Assembly (NCBI GenBank): GCA_036788195.1
Contig: DAIQNX010000009.1
Coordinates: 1 to 64,000, forward strand
Source of the DNA: CALFXN01 sp937957815
Lineage (GTDB): Bacteria; Synergistota; Synergistia; Synergistales; Aminobacteriaceae
Reading direction: 5' to 3'
Length of the DNA: 64,000 nt
Both the position numbers and the translations under genes were made by a program. Below, piece after piece: positions 16,469 through 23,623 of this stretch. Every line of letters starts with the position of its first letter. The stretch's first letter is position 1. The notes under the pieces are model-generated. The model was not told where the DNA came from. It saw only the letters and a program-made list of their open reading frames with translations, and made no database searches.

Positions 16469-17194
16469 TCACGCAATACCAAGATATGCGGCCTTGACGT
16501 GACCGTTGCACCCGAGGTTTTCGCTGGTGTCTTCGAGCGTGACTCGCCCCGATTCTACGACGTATCCTCGGTCAGAGAGATCGAGCGCGACCTGGACATC
16601 CTGTTCGACGAGCAGGATGCCGATTCCGCGTTCCCTCCTGAGCGCCGAGATGATCCGGATCAGGTCGTCGACGATCACGGGCGCCAGCCCGAGCGACAGT
16701 TCGTCGATGACGAGAAGTTTCGGGCGCGCCATGAGCGCGCGACCGATCGCGCACATTTGCTGTTCCCCTCCGGAGAGATTTCCCGCAAGCCGGTTTCTGT
16801 GGCTGGATACAGCTTCGAACACCGAATAGACATAGTCCAGGTCCTCGCGGACCGAGGAGTCGTTCGGACGCTGGTAGGCTCCCATAAGGAGATTGTCCTC
16901 GACCGAGAGACCATAGAAGAGATGTCTCCCTTCCGGAGCGAATCCCATCCCCATCGCGACCCGCTTCGGTCCCGAAAGCCCCGTGATGTCAGTCCCGGCG
17001 AACGATATGCTTCCCGACCATGCAGGAACCATCCCGAGAAGCGTGTTGAGCAGCGTGCTCTTTCCCGCGCCGTTCGCGCCGACGACACACACGATTTCTC
17101 CTTCGCGGATGTCGAGATTTACATCCCAGAGCACCTGGATCGCCCCGTACCCCGTCGACAGATTCCGGACACTCAGAAGTGTCTCTCCGGTCAT
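16469..17194 (-). CDS. livF: ABC transporter ATP-binding protein LivF
   Basis: 241-residue ABC ATPase: Walker A GANGAGKST, a LivF-type EGRHLFYGLSVEDNL segment, signature LSGGEQQ, Walker B LLVIDELSLGLAP and switch His replaced by VEQD as usual in LivF. It energises LivHM together with LivG. ATG 17194 overlaps the livG stop by 4 bp (ATGA), indicating coupled translation. A second ATG at 17203 is possible. The gene order H-M-G-F-binding protein is standard apart from the binding protein coming last. Confidence 0.93.
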   Translation of the reverse strand: MTGETLLSVRNLSTGYGAIQVLWDVNLDIREGEIVCVVGANGAGKSTLLNTLLGMVPAWSGSISFAGTDITGLSGPKRVAMGMGFAPEGRHLFYGLSVEDNLLMGAYQRPNDSSVREDLDYVYSVFEAVSSHRNRLAGNLSGGEQQMCAIGRALMARPKLLVIDELSLGLAPVIVDDLIRIISALRRERGIGILLVEQDVQVALDLSDRGYVVESGRVTLEDTSENLGCNGHVKAAYLGIA

Positions 17195-17952
17195 ATCCCG
17201 CATTTTCCCGCGTACCTCTTTCCAAGATAGGCTTCGACGACCCGCTGGTCGGAGACGACCTCCTGCGGCGTTCCCTCGCTGATCTTCTCGCCGTGGTGGA
17301 GCACGCTGATCCGGTCCGACATGTTCATGACGGCCTTCATGATGTGCTCGATATAGACGATCGTCAGGTTCTTTTCCGTCCTGAGCCGCTTGACGAGCTC
17401 TCCCGCATCGCTCACTTCGGCCGGGTTGAGCCCCGCCATGACCTCGTCGAGAAAGACGACTTCCGGCTCCATCGCGAGCACCCGTGCGAATTCCATCCGC
17501 TTGAGATCCGGCAGCGTGATGGCGTTGACCGGGAAATCCTTCTTCTTCTCCAGCCCGACGAGCGAGAGAATGTCTTCCGTCCTGGCGACCGCGCTCGCGA
17601 CATCCCGCTTGCGCCCGTCCCCGCCGAACAGGGCTCCGACGATGACGTTCTCCGCGACCGTCATTCCCTGAAGCGGCTTCACGACTTGGAATGTTCTCGC
17701 GAGTCCCTTCCGCGCGATCTGGTACGGCTTCAGACCGGTGATGTCCTCTCCCTTGAGGAAAACACTCCCGGATGTCTTCGGAAGCGCTCCCGTCACCAGA
17801 TTCGTGATCGTCGTCTTTCCGGCGCCGTTCGGGCCGATCAGACCGACGATTTCCCCTCGCCGCACCTCGAAGCTCACGTTGTTCGTCGCGCGCAGCGCGC
17901 CGAAATCCCTGACGAGAGAATCCACCCGAAGAATCACGGAATCCCCGATCAC
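17191..17952 (-). CDS. livG: ABC transporter ATP-binding protein LivG
   Basis: 253-residue ABC ATPase with Walker A GPNGAGKTT, Walker B VVFLDEVMAGLNPAE and C-terminal LivG domain (YLGKRYA). The signature loop is degenerate: ITLPDLKRMEFAR where LSYGQ or LSGGQ is usual. A LivG subgroup with TL-type loops exists, so this need not mean loss of function. GTG 17952 overlaps the livM stop (GTGA) and has GGAGGGGGG 6 nt upstream; an upstream extension has no homology. It pairs with LivF. Confidence 0.92.
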   Translation of the reverse strand: MIGDSVILRVDSLVRDFGALRATNNVSFEVRRGEIVGLIGPNGAGKTTITNLVTGALPKTSGSVFLKGEDITGLKPYQIARKGLARTFQVVKPLQGMTVAENVIVGALFGGDGRKRDVASAVARTEDILSLVGLEKKKDFPVNAITLPDLKRMEFARVLAMEPEVVFLDEVMAGLNPAEVSDAGELVKRLRTEKNLTIVYIEHIMKAVMNMSDRISVLHHGEKISEGTPQEVVSDQRVVEAYLGKRYAGKCGI

Positions 17953-18899
17953 AGCGATCCCCCCTCCGCTTTTCCCTCGAGCCTCTTCCTCCGGAGCTCG
18001 GCGAAGCGCCCCACGCATCCGTTCGGGATCAGCGCGACGATGACGATCGTCGCAATCCCGAGGACCGCGAGGTGATAGTGGCCGAAACTGCTCCACGCGA
18101 CTTCGGAAACGAACTGGAAGAGAATCGCTCCGACTGTGGGACCGAGCACGGTTCCGAGACCGCCGACGAGCAGGATTACGATCGCGTTCACGGCGATCAT
18201 GACATTGAACATTTCGTCCGGGGAGATGAACGACATCCAGTACGCGTAAATCGACCCCGCGAGGCTCGTGATCGCGGCGCTGATGCCCCAGTTGACGACC
18301 TTGCAGAGCGTCGTGTTGATACCCATGGAGTTCGCCGCATCCTCGTTCGCCCTGATCGCCCGGATTCCGAACCCGAAGCGGCTTCGCAGGATCAGGGCCG
18401 TTGCGGCGTTCGCAAGCACGAGAAGAACGAGCATCGCGAAGTAGAAAAAGACAGACGCCTGCGCCGGCGTCGCGTTCAGGATCGGCAGCGTCGTCCCCAT
18501 CGCGCCTCCCGTGAACTCAACGTTCTGCACGACGGACATCAGCGCGCCGGAGACTCCGATCGTCGCCACGGCGAAGTAGTGCCCGCGGAGCCGTAAAACC
18601 GGCAGTCCGATGAGAATGCTGATCGCGACGCTGACCGCCGTTGCGATCGGAAGCGTCAGGAAGAACGGAATTCCGGCCCCCATGGCGACAGCCGTGCCAT
18701 AGCCGCCGACCGCGAAGAACATGGCGTTTCCGAACGGGACGTACCCCATGAACCCGGACATCAGGTTGATGCCCTGGGCGATGACTCCGTACATGAACAT
18801 GACCGTGAGAACACGGGCCCAATACCCGGAGAGAACCACCGGGAGCGAAACGAGGAGCGCAAGCGCACCGATCAGGACCGGAATGTGCTTTTTCGTCAT
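17949..18899 (-). CDS. livM: Branched-chain amino acid-type ABC transporter permease LivM
   Basis: 316-residue integral membrane permease with about 9-10 helices. Family motifs: NLMSGFMGYVPFGNAMFFAVGGY, LRGHYFAVATIGVSGAL and the cytoplasmic coupling loop SRFGFGIRAIRANEDAANSMGI. ATG 18899 follows GGGGCG by 9 nt; GTG 18908 is the alternative. It lies 18 nt after livH and is coupled to livG by a 4-bp overlap. Confidence 0.92.
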   Translation of the reverse strand: MTKKHIPVLIGALALLVSLPVVLSGYWARVLTVMFMYGVIAQGINLMSGFMGYVPFGNAMFFAVGGYGTAVAMGAGIPFFLTLPIATAVSVAISILIGLPVLRLRGHYFAVATIGVSGALMSVVQNVEFTGGAMGTTLPILNATPAQASVFFYFAMLVLLVLANAATALILRSRFGFGIRAIRANEDAANSMGINTTLCKVVNWGISAAITSLAGSIYAYWMSFISPDEMFNVMIAVNAIVILLVGGLGTVLGPTVGAILFQFVSEVAWSSFGHYHLAVLGIATIVIVALIPNGCVGRFAELRRKRLEGKAEGGSL

Positions 18900-18917
18900 C
18901 GACGTCACCGCCCCGAC

Positions 18918-19781
18918 CTACGCGAAGAACTTCCTGCCCAGAAGACCGTACGGCCTCCAGAGCAGCACCGCGACCATAATGACCATACCGAGGGACTCCT
19001 GCCATTCCGCGCCGAAGAACGAGACGCCAGCGGTTTCGGCGATGCCGAGGAGAATTCCGCCGGCCGCGGCTCCCCAGATATTCCCGAGTCCGCCGAGAAT
19101 CGCGATGATGAACACCTTTCCGACAATCATGCCGACAAGATGCGGCGAGAAGCTGTAGATACTGGCCCACAGCGCCCCCGCCCCGCCTGCGAGCGCGGAT
19201 CCGAGCGCGAAATTCACGAGATACATCCGCTGGATGTCGATTCCCACGGCCTGCGCCCCGACCCGATCGAGCGCCACCGCCTGGATGCCTTTGCCGGTCT
19301 TCGTCCGTTTCATGAACATGTACAGCAGGAAGACCGTAACCATGGCGACGATAAAGGCAAGCAGCCTGACGAGCGGGATGTGGGCACCGAGGAAATCGAA
19401 GCTCACGCCTCCGTAGGGAACCCTGATCGTCCGATAGTCGGCCGACCAGAGAACGAGCATGAAATTCTCGAGAACCAACCGGACGGCGAAGGTGAGAATG
19501 AGCGTGAACACCATGCCGCCGCGGCTCAGGGGTTGCAGGATCCCTCTATAGATCATCGCCCCGAGGACGAAGAGCACCAGACCGGACAGGGGTATGCCGA
19601 GAAACGGATCGACGCCGAACGCGTTGAAGAGAACCATCGAAAGATACGAGCCGAGTATGACCATGGCCCCGTAGGCCAGGTTGATGATGCCGCTGATGCC
19701 CCACTGCAGGGAAAAGCCCGCGCCCATGAGCGCATAGACTCCTCCGAGAAGCAGTGCGTTACAGACAAGCTGCAGCTCCAC
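18918..19781 (-). CDS. livH: Branched-chain amino acid-type ABC transporter permease LivH
   Basis: 287-residue permease with about 8 helices, beginning with the family pattern LLGGVYALMGAGFSLQWGISGIINLAYG (two overlapping hydrophobic stretches). The coupling loop contains KGIQAVALDRVGAQAVGID. The GTG start at 19781 has GAAGGGGGTGG 6 nt upstream. It is the first transporter gene after pyrE, from which it is separated by 109 nt with two stem-loops but no terminator, so transcription from the pyr genes can continue into it. Confidence 0.92.
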   Translation of the reverse strand: MELQLVCNALLLGGVYALMGAGFSLQWGISGIINLAYGAMVILGSYLSMVLFNAFGVDPFLGIPLSGLVLFVLGAMIYRGILQPLSRGGMVFTLILTFAVRLVLENFMLVLWSADYRTIRVPYGGVSFDFLGAHIPLVRLLAFIVAMVTVFLLYMFMKRTKTGKGIQAVALDRVGAQAVGIDIQRMYLVNFALGSALAGGAGALWASIYSFSPHLVGMIVGKVFIIAILGGLGNIWGAAAGGILLGIAETAGVSFFGAEWQESLGMVIMVAVLLWRPYGLLGRKFFA

Positions 19782-19807
19782 CGGGAGCCACCCCCTTCAC
19801 CGGGTAT

Positions 19808-19854
19808 CCCGCACGTGTGCGGGTCGCCACGGACCGGTGCGAACGCCCGTGGCG
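19808..19854 (-). other. Two stem-loops between pyrE and livH
   Basis: Inverted repeats CCCGCAC/GTGCGGG (19808-19823) and CGCCACGG/CCGTGGCG (19825-19832 with 19847-19854) lie back to back in the 109-nt gap, without a T tract. They may mark RNA processing or differential stability between the pyrimidine enzymes and the transporter. Confidence 0.5.
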
Positions 19855-19890
19855 GTCGAAAGCTGAAACTCGTACTCCGGGAATACGAGA

Positions 19891-20481
19891 TCAATACTTC
19901 AGTTGCCTGCTCCCGGGCTTGACGAGCGCCAGTCCCTGCCGGCACAGGGGGCAGTCCGCCGGATCGAAGACCGGGAACGACACCTTGCACAGCGAGATCG
20001 GGGGCTCCTTGAGGACGAGCCGTTTCCCGGCGCTTCTGTCGACGATGCAGGCCGTGGCGAGCCACTCCGCCCCCTTCTCCTGAAGCAGGGTGCCGACCTC
20101 GAGAACGGAGCCGCCCGTCGTGATGACGTCCTCGACGACGACGGCACGCTTGCCCTCGAAGAACGGGAAACGCCGCAGCTTCATGTGATTGTCCTCCCGC
20201 TCGCAGAAGAGAAAGGGGACGTCGAGATACCGCGCCACTTCATGTCCGATGATGACGCCGCCCATCGCGGGCGACACCACGATATCGGGTTTGAACGCCT
20301 CGAGACGCCTTGCGATCTGCTCGCCCGTATAGGCCGCGTTCCGCGGATACCGAAGCAGGAGAGCGCACTGGAAGTAAAACGGACTGTGAAGCCCCGAGGT
20401 AAAAAGGAAGTGCCCTTCGAGAAGCGCTCCGCTCTCGCGGACGAGTTCCAGCGTCTTTTGCTCTACATCCTTTTCCGACAT
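19891..20481 (-). CDS. pyrE: Orotate phosphoribosyltransferase
   Basis: 196 residues. The PRPP-binding motif VVVEDVITTGGS is intact, with EREDNHMKLRR containing catalytic lysine/arginine positions. The enzyme converts orotate plus PRPP to OMP. The C-terminus has a small Cys pair (DCPLCRQG), seen in some pyrE families. ATG 20481 begins the homologous region and lies inside the 3' end of pyrF (19-bp overlap); the frame stays open upstream within pyrF. It follows pyrF in the operon, giving the last two steps to UMP together. Confidence 0.95.
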   Translation of the reverse strand: MSEKDVEQKTLELVRESGALLEGHFLFTSGLHSPFYFQCALLLRYPRNAAYTGEQIARRLEAFKPDIVVSPAMGGVIIGHEVARYLDVPFLFCEREDNHMKLRRFPFFEGKRAVVVEDVITTGGSVLEVGTLLQEKGAEWLATACIVDRSAGKRLVLKEPPISLCKVSFPVFDPADCPLCRQGLALVKPGSRQLKY

Positions 20482-21182
20482 GAAAATCCCTCCCGTATGT
20501 CTTGTGCGATCTTCGCTATCATTTCGTTCCTGTCCGCCGCCCCGAGGATGGGTCGCCCGACGACGAGATAATCGGCGCCGGCGGCGATCGTCTCGCGCGG
20601 CGTTCCCGTCCGGGACTGGTCGTCGCCTCCCGTTTCGAAACGAACGCCCGGAACCACCGTTGCGATTCCGTATCCCGCTGCGGCGCGAACGACCGGAAGA
20701 TCCGACGGCGAGCACACGATCCCGTGCATTCCGGCATCTCTTGCGCACGAGGCGCGCCTCGCGAGCGCGTCGCTCATGGGGCACCCCGGATGAACCTCGC
20801 TCCATTCCCCTTCGTCGAGACTCGTGAGGACGGTCACGCCAAGCAGCATCATGTCGACGCCTTTCGCGTCCACGACGTCCCGCGCAGCACGCATCATCGA
20901 ACGTCCGCCCGAACTGTGCAGCGTCAGAGCCCAGAGCCCCTCGCCGGCAAGGACATCGACGGCCATCCTGACGGTATTGGGGATGTCGTGCAGCTTGAGA
21001 TCGAGGAAGACGCGATATCCGCGCCGCATGACATCACGGACGAAGGGCAAACCGCCGAGCGCGTAGAGCTGATGTCCGATCTTGATATGGGACAACGCGT
21101 CGCCGATTTCGTCCAGAACGCCAAGTGCCGAATCCGGCGTCGCGACATCGAGAGCGAGTATGAGCGGGACACGTTCCGTCAT
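20463..21182 (-). CDS. pyrF: Orotidine 5'-phosphate decarboxylase
   Basis: 239 residues, a TIM barrel that decarboxylates OMP to UMP. The catalytic Lys-Asp network is visible in FLDLKLHDIPNTV (family DxKxxDIP pattern, here with His between), plus LTLHSSGG, VVPGVRFE and YLVVGRPI for phosphate binding. It overlaps pyrE by 19 bp and follows pyrD by 15 nt. RBS GAGGAGAAC precedes the ATG. Confidence 0.95.
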   Translation of the reverse strand: MTERVPLILALDVATPDSALGVLDEIGDALSHIKIGHQLYALGGLPFVRDVMRRGYRVFLDLKLHDIPNTVRMAVDVLAGEGLWALTLHSSGGRSMMRAARDVVDAKGVDMMLLGVTVLTSLDEGEWSEVHPGCPMSDALARRASCARDAGMHGIVCSPSDLPVVRAAAGYGIATVVPGVRFETGGDDQSRTGTPRETIAAGADYLVVGRPILGAADRNEMIAKIAQDIREGFSCRKRM

Positions 21183-21197
21183 CTGTTCTCCTCCTCT

Positions 21198-22130
21198 TCA
21201 GCGGCCTCCGGGCCGCGCCATTCCCACGATCGAACCGACGTCGTCGAGACCGCGAGAGTCGAGATATTCCTCAATGCCGCGACAGATTGTTTCCGGGGTA
21301 TCCATCGAACGGAAGATCGCGGCCCCGATCTCGACTGCCTGGGCGCCCGCCTGAAGCATGGCGATGGCGTCATCCGGCGTCGTAACGCCGCCGCATCCGA
21401 TTATCGGGATTCTGGCATACCCTGCGATCTCCCAAACCAATCGGAGCGCGAGCGGAAATATGGCCGGACCCGAAAGACCGGCAAACACCCTCCGGAAAAC
21501 CGGCGTTGCCCGCTCGACGTCGATCGCCATACCGAGCCATGTGTTCGCGACGACCAGTGCATCCGCCCCGGCGTCTTCGACAGCTTTCACGATGTCGCGG
21601 GGTTCGCGCATCTGCGGCGTCAGCTTGACCCAGAGAGGACCCTGCCAGGACTCGCGGGCGGCTTCGACCGCACGCGACGCGCCGTCGGCGGAAACCCCCC
21701 AGCTCATGCCGCCACATGCGACGTTCGGACACGAGATATTGAGCTCGATGCCCGGGATGTCCTCGCGATGGTCGGATAGAAGCCCGAGCGTATGCTTTAC
21801 CTCGTCTTCCGTCTCCATGGCGACATTGACGAGAAATGGTATTCCACTTTTCGATATCATCGGAAGATACCGGTCGAGAAAGACATCGACGCCGCAGTTC
21901 TGCAACCCGATGCTGTTGAGGACGCCGCATGGCGTTTCCCAGACGCGGATCCCCTCGTTGCCCGAACGCGGTCGGGCCGTCACGGCCTTCGTACAGACGC
22001 CGCCGACGCCGGAAAGCGTCTCCCGATCCCAGAGCCACGGATCGAACGGCCAGACCCCCGAGCAAATCAGAACCGGCGACGAAAGCCGGACGCCTCCGAC
22101 GATTCTCTCAATCCTCGTCCCGAGGGACAT
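21198..22130 (-). CDS. pyrD: Dihydroorotate dehydrogenase (NAD-type, catalytic subunit)
   Basis: 310 residues, class 1B type that works with PyrK to pass electrons from dihydroorotate to NAD+. FMN-barrel features: NSIGLQNCGVD, ELNISCPN, with the active-site base Cys of class 1 enzymes likely in VACGGMSWG, WVKLTPQ, GCGGVTTPDDAIAM and QAGAQAVEIGAA. ATG 22130 is preceded by GGGGGAGG at 9 nt; the reading frame stays open further into pyrK. The pyrK stop overlaps it by 23 bp, consistent with a D-K complex made together. Confidence 0.95.
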   Translation of the reverse strand: MSLGTRIERIVGGVRLSSPVLICSGVWPFDPWLWDRETLSGVGGVCTKAVTARPRSGNEGIRVWETPCGVLNSIGLQNCGVDVFLDRYLPMISKSGIPFLVNVAMETEDEVKHTLGLLSDHREDIPGIELNISCPNVACGGMSWGVSADGASRAVEAARESWQGPLWVKLTPQMREPRDIVKAVEDAGADALVVANTWLGMAIDVERATPVFRRVFAGLSGPAIFPLALRLVWEIAGYARIPIIGCGGVTTPDDAIAMLQAGAQAVEIGAAIFRSMDTPETICRGIEEYLDSRGLDDVGSIVGMARPGGR

Positions 22131-22893
22131 CCCACTCAACCTCCCCCGCTCGGAAAACCGGGCCGTCGACACAAACACGCTTCCTGCCGTTCCGGGTCGG
22201 AACGGCGCACCCGAGACACCCTCCCATGCCGCATGCCATCCGTTGCTCCATGCTCACCAGGATATCTCCCGCCCTGTCCGGGTACTTTTTCACCAGCGCA
22301 GCGAGCATTCCCCTCGGGCCGCACGCCCAGACATCCGTATCCCGCGGAAGGACATCGGGCAAGCCGTCGAGCGCGGTTCCTGATCTTCCGAAGTGTCCGT
22401 CCTGGGAGAACACCGCGAGCGACGGAATCTCGCCGCTCATCGCATCGGCGAACGCCTGCCACGAAACGTCGGGAACTCCGAGGATGATACCTGCCCTCAG
22501 TCCGGCGGGCGTTCCGCGATATGCCGCAAGAATCGACGCGAAACCGGTTGTTCCCGCGACGAAGATCCGTTTTCTGCCGGAATCCATCGGGAATCCGTTC
22601 CCAACCGGTCCGCGGATGGAAAGTACCGTTCCGGCCTGAAGCAGCGAGAGCTCCCGCGTCATTCGTCCGACGATGCGGAAGAGAAGACGAATGCGCCCAG
22701 GTTCACTCTCCGCGATGGCGAGAGGCCGTCCGAGAAGGGGGTCCATCCGGTCGGGAAAGCGAAGCAGCACAAACTGCCCGGGGATGACGTCGCCCTCGAA
22801 GTCCCACTCGAGACGAATGGAGAAGAGACGTTCGTCATATCCCAGAATCGAAAGGACGGCACCACGACGATCCGCAATCGATTCGCTATGCAT
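22108..22893 (-). CDS. pyrK: Dihydroorotate dehydrogenase electron transfer subunit
   Basis: 261 residues with an FAD-binding ferredoxin-reductase fold and a C-terminal [2Fe-2S] cluster: cysteines in MACGMGGCLGCAVP and KRVCVDGPVF match the Cys-x4-Cys-x2-Cys..Cys pattern of PyrK. FAD and NAD regions include RPLAIAE and WACGPRGML. It transfers electrons from PyrD's FMN to NAD+. Start ATG 22893 has GGAG 7 nt upstream; ATG 22899 and GTG 22902 are alternatives. Overlaps pyrR by 8 bp. Confidence 0.93.
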   Translation of the reverse strand: MHSESIADRRGAVLSILGYDERLFSIRLEWDFEGDVIPGQFVLLRFPDRMDPLLGRPLAIAESEPGRIRLLFRIVGRMTRELSLLQAGTVLSIRGPVGNGFPMDSGRKRIFVAGTTGFASILAAYRGTPAGLRAGIILGVPDVSWQAFADAMSGEIPSLAVFSQDGHFGRSGTALDGLPDVLPRDTDVWACGPRGMLAALVKKYPDRAGDILVSMEQRMACGMGGCLGCAVPTRNGRKRVCVDGPVFRAGEVEWDVPRDED

Positions 22894-23443
22894 TCGCATC
22901 ACTCCGGTCCGAAATGATCACGCGGTCCTGTCCGTCGATCTCCGTGACCTGGACATCCACGGACTCGCTCCGCGATGTCGGAATGCTCTTCCCTATATAG
23001 TCCGGCTGGATCGGAAGTTCGCGATGCCCGCGGTCGATCAGGATCACGAGCTGCACGATCTCCGGACGTCCGAGATCCATGATCGCATCGAGCGCCGCCC
23101 GCGCCGTCCGCCCAGTATACAGGACGTCGTCGACGAGAATGACGCGCTTCCCCGTCAGGTCAGCAGGGATCGATGTGCTGTGAAGGACGGGCTGATCGCG
23201 GAGCATCGCGATATCATCCCGGTAGAGCGTGATGTCGAGTTCCCCCGTCGGAACCCTGGCTTTTTCCGTCTGTCGGAAAATATCGCGAAGCCTGTGGGCA
23301 AGCGTCACTCCGCGACGCTGTACTCCGAGCAGGACCACGTCCGAAAGCCCCTTGTTTCTCTCGACGATCTCGATCGCAATCCTTCGGAGGACGCGCTCCA
23401 TATCGTCGGCTTCCATAATGACCGCCTTCTCGTGGACCGTCAC
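22886..23443 (-). CDS. pyrR: Bifunctional pyr operon attenuation regulator / uracil phosphoribosyltransferase PyrR
   Basis: 185 residues. It starts like PyrR (HEKAVIMEADDMERVLRRIAIEI) and has the PRPP motif VILVDDVLYTGRT. PyrR binds leader RNA when UMP is high, promoting termination. GTG 23443 is supported by GGAGGGG 7 nt upstream and by the family N-terminus; the frame is open up to 23614, but that part holds the attenuator. Being first in the operon, it regulates its own transcript together with pyrK-D-F-E and possibly the inserted transporter genes. Confidence 0.94.
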   Translation of the reverse strand: MTVHEKAVIMEADDMERVLRRIAIEIVERNKGLSDVVLLGVQRRGVTLAHRLRDIFRQTEKARVPTGELDITLYRDDIAMLRDQPVLHSTSIPADLTGKRVILVDDVLYTGRTARAALDAIMDLGRPEIVQLVILIDRGHRELPIQPDYIGKSIPTSRSESVDVQVTEIDGQDRVIISDRSDANA

Positions 23444-23461
23444 ACGACATCCCCTCCGTAC

Positions 23462-23496
23462 AAAAAAACGGCCGGCCCGACAGAGGGCGTGGCCGT
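23462..23496 (-). terminator. pyr operon attenuator terminator
   Basis: Minus strand: ACGGCC (23491-23496) pairs with GGCCGT (23468-23473), followed by a T run, 18 nt before the pyrR start. A terminator placed inside the leader and before the first gene is the arrangement of PyrR-controlled attenuation. Confidence 0.8.
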
Positions 23497-23522
23497 TCGA
23501 CCATCGCGACGAATACGAAGGG

Positions 23523-23546
23523 AAAGCTTCTCGCGGATGACGCTTT
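23523..23546 (-). promoter_or_regulatory. Candidate PyrR-binding RNA hairpin (anti-antiterminator)
   Basis: In the minus-strand leader, AAAGC and GCTTT enclose a loop containing UCCGCGAG, which fits the conserved PyrR-recognition pattern UCCnGnGAG. It lies upstream of the leader terminator, as in Bacillus pyr leaders. The competing antiterminator stem is not resolved by eye. Confidence 0.65.
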
Positions 23547-23585
23547 TCACTGCCGCTCTCTCCCTCCCGGAATCTCACGCGGACG

Positions 23586-23614
23586 AGTGTACCATGGAGA
23601 GCATTTTTATGCAA
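23586..23614 (-). promoter_or_regulatory. Promoter of the pyr operon
   Basis: Minus strand: -35 TTGCAT (23609-23614), 17-nt spacer, -10 TACACT (23586-23591). It sits immediately downstream of the aminotransferase stop codon and gives a leader of about 135 nt containing the attenuator. Confidence 0.65.
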
Positions 23615-23623
23615 GCGGTTGCA
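23610..23623. promoter_or_regulatory. Palindrome overlapping the pyr promoter -35
   Basis: TGCAAGCGGTTGCA has arms TGCAA/TTGCA around a 4-bp centre, resembling LacI/PurR-family operators. It overlaps the -35 element, a position for repression. No such regulator is in the window, and the two bases next to the centre break the symmetry. Confidence 0.35.

Noticed and set aside
15308..17230. A 640-codon plus-strand open frame over the liv binding protein and livF
   Set aside because: Antisense shadow of two well-supported genes; composition dominated by Arg, Asp and His with no domain.
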